Notes under the pieces: model-generated
Databases searched by the model: none
What the model was told of the DNA's origin: nothing
Seen by the model: only the letters and a program-made list of their open reading frames with translations
Assembly (NCBI RefSeq): GCF_015207665.1
Contig: NZ_JADEWL010000007.1
Location: 52,229 to 116,228, forward strand
Reading direction: 5' to 3'
Source of the DNA: Plectonema cf. radiosum LEGE 06105
GTDB taxonomy: Bacteria; Cyanobacteriota; Cyanobacteriia; Cyanobacteriales; Nostocaceae
DNA length: 64,000 nt
Made by a program: the position numbers and the translations under genes
In this document: positions 35,515-45,704 of the stretch, one piece after another
Layout: each line of letters opens with the position of its first letter
Numbering within the stretch: the stretch's first letter is position 1

Positions 35515-35695
35515 ATTACTGATTTAACTTTGCGCTCCTCTGCGTTTACCTTAGCGCTCCTCTGCGTTTAAATATTCCAATCCCAACCGATCAAAAACCT
35601 GCATTAGGGGCAATATCCTTATAATTATTAATGCCTAACACAAATAATCATAAAAACATCGCCCCTATAAGTCAATTATTTTAAGTTAATAAATC

Positions 35696-36418
35696 TTAAT
35701 CAGCAGTCGCCAATCCGGTTTCAGTATTACCGCGATTACGACGACGAGTAAGACTATTAAACAACATTTGTCCAATGGCTTTGATTAAATTACCTTCCAA
35801 CTCTTGGAACATTTTCATATTCATCCCAAAAGCCGCATTGGCTTCATCAACGATTCTATCTGCTGTCGCTTCATCGATGGGCATTTCGTCTAAAGCTTGA
35901 CGATATTTTGCTTTAAATGCTTTTTCGTCGTCAATTTGATCAAACTCGTAGAAAGCAGTACCCTCTCCCTCAGTGAGATTCATTGCTGTTTGAGCAATGT
36001 TTTTCAGGATTTGTCCACCGGATAAATCACCTAAATAACGAGTGTAGGAATGGGCTACTAATAATTCCGGTTGATTCTCCCCTACTTCGCGGATACGCTG
36101 TACGTATGCTTCACCGGCTGGTGATAACTTGATTTGTTCGCGCCAATTCGCACCGTAATAATAACTTAGGTCTTGTTCTAAGCTATGCTTTCTGTAAAGT
36201 TCCTTAAAATCTATTTTGGAAACAACTGGATGGTTGGCGTGCTTTTCTAATTCTTCTTCCATTGCGGTGTAAGCAAAGTAGAAGTTGCTAACTAACTTAC
36301 GATAAGAATTTTTTTCAACGACTCCTTTTAAAAAGCACTTAACAAAACCAACGTTTTCTGCCATTGTGTGAGCTTTTTTGGTGCCTACACGTAATTTGGT
36401 TGCTAAATTGCTGCTCAT
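35696..36418 (-). CDS. ho1: heme oxygenase (biliverdin-producing)
   Basis: A 240-residue soluble heme oxygenase. The proximal heme ligand is His17 in KKAHTMAENVGF. The distal helix has the flexible glycine motif LGDLSGGQIL. It opens heme to biliverdin IXalpha, Fe and CO using ferredoxin, the first step toward phycobilins. The length and sequence fit cyanobacterial HO1. No bilin reductase gene is next to it. Confidence 0.95.
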   Translation of the reverse strand: MSSNLATKLRVGTKKAHTMAENVGFVKCFLKGVVEKNSYRKLVSNFYFAYTAMEEELEKHANHPVVSKIDFKELYRKHSLEQDLSYYYGANWREQIKLSPAGEAYVQRIREVGENQPELLVAHSYTRYLGDLSGGQILKNIAQTAMNLTEGEGTAFYEFDQIDDEKAFKAKYRQALDEMPIDEATADRIVDEANAAFGMNMKMFQELEGNLIKAIGQMLFNSLTRRRNRGNTETGLATAD

Positions 36419-37225
36419 GCTAAATTTCTCAACAATAAAAGGTTAACTAAAGGTAAGGTTCAAACTATGAAGTTTCAAGTGGGTGAAAGCCCTTAGAAGC
36501 TAGTTTTCAAGCTCGAATCGATGTTATGTATCAGATAATCTCCGCTATCCTAACTTACTTACAAGAATTCGAGGAAAGCCCATTTATAATTTCTTTCATC
36601 CATACCGCTTCATAAATACAAACAACTACTAAAAAGTAACATTAAAGCTAATTGATGATAATTTCTATTAAAATTTCTTAAGCAGTTTCTACAAGTCTGT
36701 TCTGACATTGCGATCATCATCTTAACTTGGGAATATACATATAAGTTTTATGAAGATTAATTACAAAAAAGCTAGTTTGATGATTTTTTTGTATTTTTGA
36801 GCAAATTTATCTATCAGAGACTTTATGTTTTGCTTTATACATATAAATCAGTATTAGCTCTACTATAAAATAACTTAGTAAATTTAGATATTGCCTTTAG
36901 GATTAATTAGCTTTTAAGCATATTAAGAAGGTGATTCCAACGGAATAGATTAATAACGTCAAACGGGTGTGAAATTAGCTTTAAAGGATATTAAAATAAG
37001 TTCTGAATGGCATCAGGGATAATACTGACTTGATAAAATCTTTATATTTGCTTGATGAAATTCATAAGTATGCTTGCTTAAAAGTACCCAAATTAGAATA
37101 AATTTAGAAAGAGAAAAATAAAAGAATATATGCAAAAGTCCTGATGCAAAGGTATTCAATAAGAATTGTTCAATCAAGTATAAAGTGTTATTCTCCTGTG
37201 TGAGTGTGTGGAGCGTTCTAAATTT
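36419..37225. other. divergent intergenic region
   Basis: About 800 AT-rich bases between the heme oxygenase gene (leftward) and glmM (rightward). It must carry both promoters. No ORF, repeat family member or RNA-like structure that I can support. Confidence 0.5.
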
Positions 37226-38701
37226 ATGGTATCATTTATAACTCGAAATCCTGGTGACGTTCGTGGAGATTCTGCTTTTGGTGCTAATGGATGGCAAAGA
37301 GCTTCTGCTAGTGGTTTTGGACACAACTCCTTAGTACTGCCGCAATCTCCTTTATTCGGTACAGATGGTATTCGCGGACGAGTAGGGGAATTACTGAGTG
37401 CGCCTTTAGCATTGCAAGTAGGTTTTTGGACGGGTATTATATTGCGTACTCGTGCCGAAAAATCCGGTCCGGTAATTCTTGGGCAGGATTCGCGAAATTC
37501 GAGTGATATGCTGGCAATGGCTTTGAGTGCAGGCTTAACGGCAGCAGGTTTAGAGGTGTGGTATTTGGGCTTGTGTCCTACTCCTTGTGTTGCTTATCTT
37601 ACCAGCATTACAGATGCCGTGGGTGGAGTAATGATTTCAGCTAGTCATAATCCACCAGAAGACAATGGCATTAAAATGTTTGGTAGCGATGGCATAAAAT
37701 TATGCAAGACTTTACAGCAAGAAATTGAAGCAGGATTGCGCGGTCAAGCATCACCTGCGGTGAGCATCAGCAATTGCGGGCGACATTACTCCCGTCCCGA
37801 ATTAATATCGGAATATGCTCAGATATTAAAGGGACCCTTGCATGGTCATGTAAATCTTCAAGGAATGAAGGTTGTTTTAGATTTAGCATGGGGAGCAGCG
37901 GTTGGTTTAGCACCATCTGTATTCCAGGAATTGGGGGCAGAAGTGATTTCGTTGCATAATCAAGCCGATGGCGATCGCATTAATGTTGATTGCGGTTCGA
38001 CTCATTTGGACATTTTGCAAACGGTTGTCAAGGAAAATAATGCTGATTTGGGCTTTGCGTTTGATGGTGACGCAGATAGAGTATTAGCAGTAGACAACGC
38101 CGGAAGACCAATTAACGGGGATTACATTCTTTATCTGTGGGGAAATTCCTTGCAACAAAAGCAAGAATTACCAGATAATTTGATTGTTTCCACAGTCATG
38201 GCCAATTTAGGCTTTGAAAGAGCGTGGAAAGAAATCGGCGGTAAATTTACCCGTACTCCAGTTGGAGATCAACACGTACAAGCTGAGATGCTCAGGGCTG
38301 GTGGAATGTTAGGAGGAGAACAATCTGGTCATATCCTCTGCCGTCACTATGGTATAACTGGAGATGGTTTGTTGACAGCTTTGCACATAGCAGCTTTAGT
38401 AAATCAGGCTGGTATGCCTTTATCTGAAATGGTAGATCGAAGCTTTTCCACATATCCGCAGCTATTACATAATGTGCGGGTGGAAGATAGAGAGAAGCGC
38501 GTAGCTTGGAAAGATTGTGAACCTTTGCAACAAGCTATTTCTCGTGCTGAAGTAGCAATGGGTAGTGCTGGGAGAGTATTAGTTCGTGCTTCTGGTACGG
38601 AACCTTTAATCCGAGTCATGGTAGAGGCTCAAGCAGCCGACGTTGTGACCTACTGGACAAAAGAATTAGTTGATGTAGTAGAGCAACATTTGGCAGCATA
38701 A
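37226..38701 (+). CDS. glmM: phosphoglucosamine mutase
   Basis: A 491-residue hexose-phosphate mutase. It has [14 protein letters not shown] near the N-terminus, the phosphoserine loop [12 protein letters not shown], the metal-binding DGDADR and the C-terminal phosphate-binding [12 protein letters not shown]. It converts glucosamine-6-phosphate to glucosamine-1-phosphate for UDP-GlcNAc, feeding peptidoglycan and polysaccharides. The ATG at 37226 (MVSFITR) is preferred to an in-frame GTG 18 bases upstream because cyanobacterial GlmM proteins start like this. A 45-residue N-terminal extension before FGTDGIRG is usual in this group. It leads into the hps-like genes. Confidence 0.94.
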   Translation: MVSFITRNPGDVRGDSAFGANGWQRASASGFGHNSLVLPQSPLFGTDGIRGRVGELLSAPLALQVGFWTGIILRTRAEKSGPVILGQDSRNSSDMLAMALSAGLTAAGLEVWYLGLCPTPCVAYLTSITDAVGGVMISASHNPPEDNGIKMFGSDGIKLCKTLQQEIEAGLRGQASPAVSISNCGRHYSRPELISEYAQILKGPLHGHVNLQGMKVVLDLAWGAAVGLAPSVFQELGAEVISLHNQADGDRINVDCGSTHLDILQTVVKENNADLGFAFDGDADRVLAVDNAGRPINGDYILYLWGNSLQQKQELPDNLIVSTVMANLGFERAWKEIGGKFTRTPVGDQHVQAEMLRAGGMLGGEQSGHILCRHYGITGDGLLTALHIAALVNQAGMPLSEMVDRSFSTYPQLLHNVRVEDREKRVAWKDCEPLQQAISRAEVAMGSAGRVLVRASGTEPLIRVMVEAQAADVVTYWTKELVDVVEQHLAA

Positions 38702-38904
38702 AAGATTTTTGAGATTTGGATTGGTAGGTATTAGTTGTGGCTAGTTAGTGGTTGGTTGATAGTTGGACGGTTGTTTTTTAAATTTCACCTAAATACTGTC
38801 CACTAAGAATGTATAAAATATTATTTGTTAGTTATCATCAATTAACCACTATCTATTATCAACTAACTATTTTTGATTTACTAATCTAAAATCTCAAATT
38901 TAAC

Positions 38905-40599
38905 ATGGTCAAATTAAAGGATAGAAAAAAGAAGAAGAATAGTAATAATAAAAAGCAGTCGCAAAACCAACAGCCTGCACTTACTCTTAAAGAAAGACTA
39001 GCGCAGAAACGTAAAGCAACAAGAGCGCGTCAAGAACTAACTAGCCTACTCTCCAAAGCCGGAGGAGTAGGTATTGTTTTAGGAATCGTGGCATTTTTTG
39101 CTGGGGGAATTAAATTAGCAATTCCGGCTGCGATGGGAGTAATAGTACTGGCACTTGCTTATAAATATCCTCGTCAATCATTATTGTGGTTTATTTTCTA
39201 TATCCCATTTTCAGGTACTGTTACTTATCTACTTGGTGGAAATGCCATACTTCAATTAGCTAAAGATGGGTTTTATATTCCTGCTGCTGTAGCTCTGTGG
39301 CAAAAGTGCCGTCAACAAAATTTACCTTTTATTATTCCTAAAGGGATTAAAACACCATTACTGATTTTATTATTTTTATGTATTTGTACGTTTTTATTTG
39401 TAAATACAGTACAGCAATTTAACCCACCTCCTCCACCGCTATTTAAAACATTAGAACCGGAAATACCTTTGGGTATGGGGCTTCTGGGACTCAAAGTATT
39501 CATGGGTTACATACCGTTAATTACCTGTGCTTATTATTTAATTCGTAATAAAAAAGATTTTTTATTTGTATCCAGACTTCAAGTCACCTTGATACTCGTC
39601 TGCTGTATTTTAGGAGTCGTTCAATATGCGTTACTACTTACAGGTATTTGTGAAGGAACTCGTAACGCTACAGGAGTTGATTTATTTAAAGCCACATTAG
39701 AAGCCCGATGTTTTATTGGTGGTGCGTTAGTTTACAGCCCCAGTCAAGGAATGATTAGGCTACCAGGTACTTTCGTTGCACCTTGGCAATGGGCTTGGTT
39801 TTTAATTTCCAGCACCTTTTTTACTTTCGGTACTGGCTTTAGTGATCCTTCCTTCAAATGGCGCATGGTTGGTTTGCTTTCTTTGGCAATGGTGTTTGTC
39901 AATGCTGTGATTTCTGGACAAAGAATTGCTTTAGCCTTAGTACCTGCTTGCCTAGTATTATTACTCATACTTACAGGTCAACTTGCTAACCTCAAGCGGT
40001 TCGTTCCCATTTTCGGCGGATTAATTTTGATTTTGACAATTGCGATCGCAAGTAATCCCGCAGTTGTCCAAGAAAGACTTGATAGCTTTATTGATCGTTG
40101 GAATGCTTCACCACCTTATGAATTTATTACCCAGCAATTTGAAGAAGTTGCCCATAATACCAAAAATCCCTTTGGTAACGGATTAGGAAAGGCGACGAAT
40201 TCCGCGAGGATAATGGGACCGACTAAACTAGTGGAAACATACTATCCCAAAGTTATGTTTGAAGTGGGAATTTTGGGAGTATTAGGGTTTTTAGGTTTAG
40301 TCACCAGCTTAACAGTTTGTGCCTTCCAAACTTACCGCAAAGTAAAAAACCGTAATTTCCGTGGTTACGGAGCAGCTTTATGGGTGTTTATATTGTTTAT
40401 AAGTTACAACACTTATTACTATCCTTTAGATGTTGACCCAGTTGCTGTTTACTACTGGTTTTTCGCAGGGGTGCTTTTCAAATTGCCAGAAATAGACAAG
40501 TTAGAAAGACTCAAAGAGGAACAAAATCAAGAAGTGCAGGAAGCAGAAGTATCTACTAAAAATAAACGCAAGCAGAAAGTATTAGAAAATCCCCTTTGA
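38905..40599 (+). CDS. hpsL: HpsL-like polysaccharide biosynthesis membrane protein (O-antigen ligase/polymerase type)
   Basis: A 564-residue integral membrane protein. A very basic Lys/Gln/Asn-rich cytosolic N-terminus (about 45 residues) is followed by roughly ten hydrophobic helices, a large loop with RLPGTFVAPWQWAW, and a charged C-terminal tail. The layout is that of Wzy/WaaL-type polymerases and ligases. The sequence and its neighbours match the hormogonium polysaccharide protein HpsL of filamentous cyanobacteria, as I recall it. It would act late in polymer assembly at the inner membrane. Confidence 0.78.
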   Translation: MVKLKDRKKKKNSNNKKQSQNQQPALTLKERLAQKRKATRARQELTSLLSKAGGVGIVLGIVAFFAGGIKLAIPAAMGVIVLALAYKYPRQSLLWFIFYIPFSGTVTYLLGGNAILQLAKDGFYIPAAVALWQKCRQQNLPFIIPKGIKTPLLILLFLCICTFLFVNTVQQFNPPPPPLFKTLEPEIPLGMGLLGLKVFMGYIPLITCAYYLIRNKKDFLFVSRLQVTLILVCCILGVVQYALLLTGICEGTRNATGVDLFKATLEARCFIGGALVYSPSQGMIRLPGTFVAPWQWAWFLISSTFFTFGTGFSDPSFKWRMVGLLSLAMVFVNAVISGQRIALALVPACLVLLLILTGQLANLKRFVPIFGGLILILTIAIASNPAVVQERLDSFIDRWNASPPYEFITQQFEEVAHNTKNPFGNGLGKATNSARIMGPTKLVETYYPKVMFEVGILGVLGFLGLVTSLTVCAFQTYRKVKNRNFRGYGAALWVFILFISYNTYYYPLDVDPVAVYYWFFAGVLFKLPEIDKLERLKEEQNQEVQEAEVSTKNKRKQKVLENPL

Positions 40600-40637
40600 G
40601 GATGGGGCAGTCAAGTTAAAGGTTAAAGGTGTAACAA

Positions 40638-40706
40638 ATTTTAACTGCTAACTCTTAACTCCTAACTCCTAACTCTTCTAATCTAAAATCCAAAATCTAA
40701 AATTAT
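40638..40706. repeat. heptamer repeats (CTAACTC)n and (TCTAAAA)n
   Basis: Several copies of CTAACTC-type heptamers followed by TCTAAAA/TCCAAAA heptamers in the gap between hpsL and hpsN. Confidence 0.8.
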
Positions 40707-40709
40707 CAT

Positions 40710-41750
40710 ATGTCTGACCCTTTAATTTCAGTAATTATACCGACCTACGGGCGCGAGGAAGCTTTGCGCGATAGTATTGCGGATGTACTTAAACAAGATT
40801 ATTCTAATTATGAAGTTTTGGTAGTAGACCAAACCCCAAAACATAAACCGGAAATTGAAGCTTATTTAAAAGAACAAGCAACCGCAGGAAAAATTCAATG
40901 GTACCGCTTGGATTGGGCTAGTTTACCGGGTGCGCGAAATTATGCGGTGCGGCGGTGTGCAGGTGAGATAATTCTATTTATTGACGACGATGTGGTGATG
41001 GAACAAGGCTTTTTAGCAGCCCATGGGAAAAACTACGAAAACCCGGAAATAGGTGCTGTTGCGGGAAGGGTATTTGACCGGATGAAAATGGAAGATTCTG
41101 CAAAAGGTTATACTCAGGGCGACGGTAATTATACAGAGATTGAATATCTACCTTCCCAAGCGATGGACCCCGGAGTTGCGTGGTACTACATCGATCTAGT
41201 ACATACGACAAAACCCCAGGAAGTTTTAACCGCTAGGGGTTGTAATATGTCTTTCCGTCGTGAATTATTTACTAAATACGGACTGCATTTTGATGAAAGA
41301 TTTCGCGGTAGTGCGGTACGAGAAGAATCGGATTTTTGCCTGCACATCCGCAAGACGGGGTATAAAATTTGGTACGATCCGGAAGCGCATTTAGTGCATT
41401 TAGGAGAAGAGACTGGTGGCTGTCATGATATCAGTACTCGTTCTACTAAATATCAGTTTACCTTTTACCATAACCACTTTTTATTAGGGTTAAATAATTT
41501 GACTGCTGCTCAAGCTTTGCGTTTTTACGCTCGTTTGTTTGACTGTCATGTTCTTGGAAGACCTCCTTGTCACAAAAGCGGTTCACCGATCAAAATTTTA
41601 ACTCGCGGTGTTTTTTATATTTTGGGCTTTTTCAATGCTTTAGGGACTGTGATTCAGTCGTTGTGGAATGATGGTCAAATTTATACTCGACAAGATAAGC
41701 AAATTGAGGTGATGGAAACAAGTTCTAAAAGTCCTGTGGGGAGTTTTTGA
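40710..41750 (+). CDS. hpsN: GT2-family glycosyltransferase (HpsN-like)
   Basis: A 346-residue GT-A glycosyltransferase. It has the nucleotide-binding start SVIIPTYGREEALRDSI, the metal-binding triple Asp in LFIDDDVVM (about residues 90-98), and a catalytic-region ED-like acidic segment (REESDFCLHIR). It transfers a sugar from a nucleotide donor on the cytosolic face. It fits HpsN of the hormogonium polysaccharide cluster by sequence and gene order. The spacing to hpsL is 110 bases, filled by repeats. Confidence 0.8.
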   Translation: MSDPLISVIIPTYGREEALRDSIADVLKQDYSNYEVLVVDQTPKHKPEIEAYLKEQATAGKIQWYRLDWASLPGARNYAVRRCAGEIILFIDDDVVMEQGFLAAHGKNYENPEIGAVAGRVFDRMKMEDSAKGYTQGDGNYTEIEYLPSQAMDPGVAWYYIDLVHTTKPQEVLTARGCNMSFRRELFTKYGLHFDERFRGSAVREESDFCLHIRKTGYKIWYDPEAHLVHLGEETGGCHDISTRSTKYQFTFYHNHFLLGLNNLTAAQALRFYARLFDCHVLGRPPCHKSGSPIKILTRGVFYILGFFNALGTVIQSLWNDGQIYTRQDKQIEVMETSSKSPVGSF

Positions 41751-41855
41751 TCATAATTATTTAACCACAGAGACGCAGAGAACGCTGAGGAAAGAGGCTG
41801 TTGAGAGAGTTAGAAACTCGTTGACAGTTACCCATTACCAATTTACTAACTAATC

Positions 41856-43028
41856 ATGAAAATATTAGTAGCTAGTCATACATATATAGTCGATTTAAAT
41901 TGTGAAAAATTACGGGCTTTATCTCGATTAGAATCGGATATTGAAGTAACTGTAGTTGTACCAAAAAGATGGCGACCTGGGGGAGTGCAAAACAAAATTA
42001 TCGAAACCAAATATCGGGATGAAGGTAATTTTCGGATAGTTCCCGTTTCTAATTTTAGTCAAAATCATCAAGGATTACTAACTTTTGGTGCCGATTTAGT
42101 TCCTTTACTACAAAAATTTCGTCCCAATATTATTCATGTAGAACAAGGTTCGAGAGGTTTGGCTTATGCGGAAATGATTACTTTAAATGGATTGTTGGGG
42201 TTGAAAGCAAAAAATGTTTTCTTTACATGGTGGAATTTACCATATGATTTAAAATTTCCTGTTTCTGTATTAGAAAATTATAACTTAGATAATAGTCACG
42301 GGATAATTTCTGGTAATCAAGATGGAGCGAAAATATTGCGCGATCGCGGTTATCGAGGACCGATTAAAGTAATGCCGCAATTGGGTGTAGATGAAAGTTT
42401 ATTTACGCCCAAACCACAACCAGAACTAGCAAATAAAGTCGGAATTGAACCAAATGAATTTGTCATCGGGTTCGTGGGACGTTTTGTACCTGAAAAAGGT
42501 ATTATGACGCTTTTAGATGCATTAGTTAATATTAAAGATAAACCTTGGAAATTATTACTTTTAGGAAGAGGGGAATTAAAAGACGAAATCAGTAAAAAGG
42601 CAGCAGAAAATGGCATTCAAGATAGGATTAAATTAGTTGAAAGCGTCCCTCATGATCAAGTTGCAGATTATATTAATTTAATGAGTACCTTGGTATTACC
42701 ATCAGAAACAACTTATAAATTTAAAACCTTAACTTCTGTGGGTTGGAAAGAACAATTCGGTCACGTAATTATTGAAGCGATGGCTTGTAAAGTACCTGTA
42801 ATTGGTTCCGATTCTGGCGAAATTCCCCACGTCATCGGTGATGCTGGATTGATATTTACTGAAGGTAATGTTAAAGAATTAGCTAATTGCTTGCAACAGT
42901 TGATAGATAACCCAGATTTAACTGAAAATATCGGTCAAATGGGTTATGCAAAAGCAATTACACAATATACAAATACTGCTTTAGCAAAACAACAATTGGA
43001 ATTTTATCAAGAATTGCTGAATACATAG
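41856..43028 (+). CDS. hpsO: GT4-family glycosyltransferase (HpsO-like)
   Basis: A 390-residue GT-B enzyme starting MKILVASHTYIVDLNCEKL. The C-terminal domain has GFVGRFVPEKGIMTLLDAL and the donor-site EAMACKVPVIGSDSGEIPHV with its conserved glutamate. Sequence and gene order agree with HpsO. It ends in a stretch of GGAGTTA repeats. Confidence 0.82.
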   Translation: MKILVASHTYIVDLNCEKLRALSRLESDIEVTVVVPKRWRPGGVQNKIIETKYRDEGNFRIVPVSNFSQNHQGLLTFGADLVPLLQKFRPNIIHVEQGSRGLAYAEMITLNGLLGLKAKNVFFTWWNLPYDLKFPVSVLENYNLDNSHGIISGNQDGAKILRDRGYRGPIKVMPQLGVDESLFTPKPQPELANKVGIEPNEFVIGFVGRFVPEKGIMTLLDALVNIKDKPWKLLLLGRGELKDEISKKAAENGIQDRIKLVESVPHDQVADYINLMSTLVLPSETTYKFKTLTSVGWKEQFGHVIIEAMACKVPVIGSDSGEIPHVIGDAGLIFTEGNVKELANCLQQLIDNPDLTENIGQMGYAKAITQYTNTALAKQQLEFYQELLNT

Positions 43029-43111
43029 AAGTTAGGAGTTAGAAGTTAGGAGTTAGGAATTATAAGTTAAGAGTTAGAAGTTAGAAGTTAAGAGTTAGAA
43101 ATTAGGAGTTA
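43028..43111. repeat. heptamer repeat (AGTTAGA/AGTTAGG)n
   Basis: About ten copies of a GAGTTAG-type heptamer, some degenerate, immediately after the HpsO-like gene. A second repeat type, TCTAAAA, fills 43161-43197 just before the next start codon. Confidence 0.88.
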
Positions 43112-43160
43112 ATTCAACAATAAATTATTAATCAGTAATTTCGTGACGGGATAAGAGTAA

Positions 43161-43197
43161 TTTAAAATTTAAAATCTAAAATCTAAAATCTAAAATT
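43161..43197. repeat. heptamer repeat (TCTAAAA)n
   Basis: Four to five copies of the TCTAAAA/TTTAAAA heptamer directly before the HpsP-like start codon. They displace any normal ribosome-binding sequence. Confidence 0.85.
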
Positions 43198-43201
43198 GAT
43201 A

Positions 43202-44392
43202 ATGCGAATATTACAAATAGTTCCTTCAATTTCTGTGATTTATGGTGGTCCTAGTCAAATGGTATTGGGACTGGCACCGGCTTTAGCAAAACAGGGTGTA
43301 AAAGTTACAGTTCTCACAACTGATAGTAACGGTGATACAGGACAAAAAGCTTTGGATGTTCTGTTGAATTCTGCGATTCAACAAGATGGTTATGAAATTA
43401 TTTATTTTAAATGTTCACCCTTTCGGCGCTATAAATTTTCTGTTGATTTATTAAAGTGGTTAAATAATCATGCTCACGAATATGATTTGGCTCATATTCA
43501 TGCTTTATTTTCTCCATTAAGTAGTACCGCTGCTGCTGTTTGTCGCGCTAAAAAATTACCTTATATTTTACGTCCTTTGGGGACTCTTGACCCCGCAGAT
43601 TTACGTAAGAAAAAGCAATTAAAACAACTTTATGCAGCTATTTTAGAACGTCCTAATATAGCAAAAGCTGCTGCAATTCACTTTACTAGCCAACAAGAAG
43701 CAAAAGTTTCTCATAGATTTGGTGCGATTACCAAAGATTTAGTAATTCCTTTGGGTGTAAAGGAAATGCAAAGTAAATCTAGAGACCTTAAATTTAACGT
43801 CTTTAATAAATATAATATTCCTGAAGATAAACCTTTAATATTATTTATGTCGCGAATTGACCCTAAAAAAGGGTTAGATTTATTAATTCCGGCTTTAGAA
43901 AAATTATTAAATGAACAGTTAAACTTCCATTTTATTTTAGCTGGAACTAATCCTCAAGACCCTAGTTATGAAAAAAAAATCAACTTACAAATTCAAGCTT
44001 CACCATTAAATAAACATACTACCGTTACTGGTTTCGTCACCGGCGAGTTAAAATATGGTTTACTCGAAGCTGCCGATTTATTCGTTTTACCTTCCTATTA
44101 CGAAAACTTTGGTATTGCTGTAGCTGAAGCGATGGTAACAGGAATTCCCGTGGTAATTTCCGACCAAGTGCATATTTGTCAAGAAGTTAGTAGTAGTCAA
44201 TCAGGATGGGTAGGTACAACCAATGTGGAATCAATTGCAGATTTATTACGAGAAGCTTTAAAATACCCAGAAGAAAGACAGCGTAGGGGATTGCAAGCAA
44301 GGAAATATGCTTTATTGAACTATAGTTGGGATGCGATCGCCCAAAGAATAATTGGAGCATATCAAGATATTCTTCGATTAAAGGACAATTGA
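43202..44392 (+). CDS. hpsP: GT4-family glycosyltransferase (HpsP-like)
   Basis: A 396-residue GT-B enzyme. It starts MRILQIVPSISVIYGGPSQM, with the acceptor-site GGPSQM loop. The donor half has LFMSRIDPKKGLDLLI and EAMVTGIPVVISDQV. The ATG at 43202 begins at the conserved motif; an in-frame TTG 6 bases upstream is less likely. No clear Shine-Dalgarno sequence is present because heptamer repeats fill the upstream bases. Sequence and position agree with HpsP, the last gene of this hps block. Confidence 0.82.
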   Translation: MRILQIVPSISVIYGGPSQMVLGLAPALAKQGVKVTVLTTDSNGDTGQKALDVLLNSAIQQDGYEIIYFKCSPFRRYKFSVDLLKWLNNHAHEYDLAHIHALFSPLSSTAAAVCRAKKLPYILRPLGTLDPADLRKKKQLKQLYAAILERPNIAKAAAIHFTSQQEAKVSHRFGAITKDLVIPLGVKEMQSKSRDLKFNVFNKYNIPEDKPLILFMSRIDPKKGLDLLIPALEKLLNEQLNFHFILAGTNPQDPSYEKKINLQIQASPLNKHTTVTGFVTGELKYGLLEAADLFVLPSYYENFGIAVAEAMVTGIPVVISDQVHICQEVSSSQSGWVGTTNVESIADLLREALKYPEERQRRGLQARKYALLNYSWDAIAQRIIGAYQDILRLKDN

Positions 44393-44410
44393 AAGCACTC
44401 CAATAGTCCA

Positions 44411-44455
44411 CCACAACGGTGGACTTTGCTTGTGTAGCTGCGGTTTTAACCGCCA
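44411..44455. repeat. interspersed repeat, copy 3 (inverted GGCGGTTGAAACCGC type)
   Basis: Reverse-complement copy of the unit at 22941 and 23722, ending CGGTTTTAACCGCCA. Located just after the HpsP-like gene. Confidence 0.75.
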
Positions 44456-44595
44456 GTGATATTTAATGTATACCAAATTATTTCTATGGCGATAGTTATA
44501 TGTTTAAATAAATTATCAGGAAGTGTCAGAAAATACTTGTATATTCAAAAGTAAGTTAAATATAAAAACGCGGTTTTAACAAAAGGAAAACTGTT

Positions 44596-45609
44596 ATGAG
44601 GAATGAATATAAAAAGCAGCAAGTAAAGTCGAATTGGCGACGCTGGCTTTTAGAGATTTTATTCCCAGATAAAAAGTTTGACGGACAGTTTCAGAATCCC
44701 GGTACAGAAGAAATTTTTGATTTTGATGACGTGATGGCAAGGGAAAATCCCATTGCTTTTATTGCTCAAGATATAACATATTATCCAGTAGGGGACGATA
44801 GGGAACTTTTTGCAGTATTTATTTCTGGACTTGGACAACCCGAAGAAATATCTTCTAAAAGGAGTCTCAGATACGCACAGACTTTAAATACTGGTGTTGC
44901 TAATATGAATAACTCTTCTTTTATCAAAGAAAATCCTATTTTTAGTTTTCTCAATAAATATTTAGATTGGATAGATGCTGCTATACACCGCATCGGTTTA
45001 GCTGGAAGTCCTGCGATTAGAAATACAGCAAGTTTAATTATTTATGCGATAGAAAATGATAAACGTCTCAATTTTTCAGGTGATAGTCATGGTACGATTT
45101 TGTTAGCTCGTGCTATTAATAGTGCTAAGAGAAAATTTATTAGAAGACATACAAAATTCTGGAATTTTAAAGCAAGAAAAATTCAAGAAATCAAATGGGA
45201 AAATCGTACAGACCAACTTATTAATGTATTTGCTTTTGGTAACAGTTATAAAAAATGGGTGAAAGGTCCGAAATACATCATGGTTTCAATTAAAGGTGAT
45301 GTAGTACCAGAAAAATTTGGAATTACTCGTGAGAGAGCTAATAAACTAGGACGAGATGACATAAAATTCATCATATTTGAGCGGATATTTTCTCAAGGTA
45401 GTTTTGAAGCTCATAATATGATGTTTACAACCGAACTTTTGCGGCAAACTTTTATAAAAAATCATCTGAAAATTGGTGATTTTGCTAGTTTATATGCTCA
45501 GTTAAAAGCTAGTACTTTAAAGCTCGCTACAGCAAATGAAGTATCTTGGCCTAATGATATCGATGAATATGTGTGGAATCAAGAAAGTCTGGAAGCGATT
45601 AGGAGTTAG
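44596..45609 (+). CDS. hypothetical alpha/beta-hydrolase-like protein
   Basis: A 337-residue protein of no family I can name. FSGDSHGTILLARAI near residues 160-174 has the nucleophile-elbow form G-x-S-x-G (Ser164) followed by a small-residue helix, as in lipases and other alpha/beta hydrolases. AVFISGLGQPEE upstream resembles the oxyanion-hole strand. A later EAHNMM could offer the catalytic His and VFAFGNSYKK a strand. A lipid or ester hydrolase is plausible but unproven. A good ribosome-binding site (AAAGGAAAA) precedes the ATG. The stop lies inside a GGAGTTA repeat. Confidence 0.6.
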   Translation: MRNEYKKQQVKSNWRRWLLEILFPDKKFDGQFQNPGTEEIFDFDDVMARENPIAFIAQDITYYPVGDDRELFAVFISGLGQPEEISSKRSLRYAQTLNTGVANMNNSSFIKENPIFSFLNKYLDWIDAAIHRIGLAGSPAIRNTASLIIYAIENDKRLNFSGDSHGTILLARAINSAKRKFIRRHTKFWNFKARKIQEIKWENRTDQLINVFAFGNSYKKWVKGPKYIMVSIKGDVVPEKFGITRERANKLGRDDIKFIIFERIFSQGSFEAHNMMFTTELLRQTFIKNHLKIGDFASLYAQLKASTLKLATANEVSWPNDIDEYVWNQESLEAIRS

Positions 45610-45648
45610 GAATGAGGAGTTAGGAGTTAGGAGTTGGGAGTTGGGAGT
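45599..45648. repeat. heptamer repeat (GGAGTTA)n
   Basis: Repeats begin in the last codons of the hydrolase-like gene and continue for about 45 bases as GGAGTTA/GGAGTTG. Confidence 0.85.
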
Positions 45649-45667
45649 AATTAAAGCTTAGTATACA

Positions 45668-45703
45668 ATGCCCAATACCCAATTACCTATTACCCATTAC
45701 CAA
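45668..45703. repeat. heptamer repeat (ACCCATT/ACCAATT)n
   Basis: Four to five copies of CCCAATA/CCAATTA-type heptamers lying directly against the stop codon of the minus-strand binding-protein gene. Confidence 0.85.
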
Positions 45704-45704
45704 T

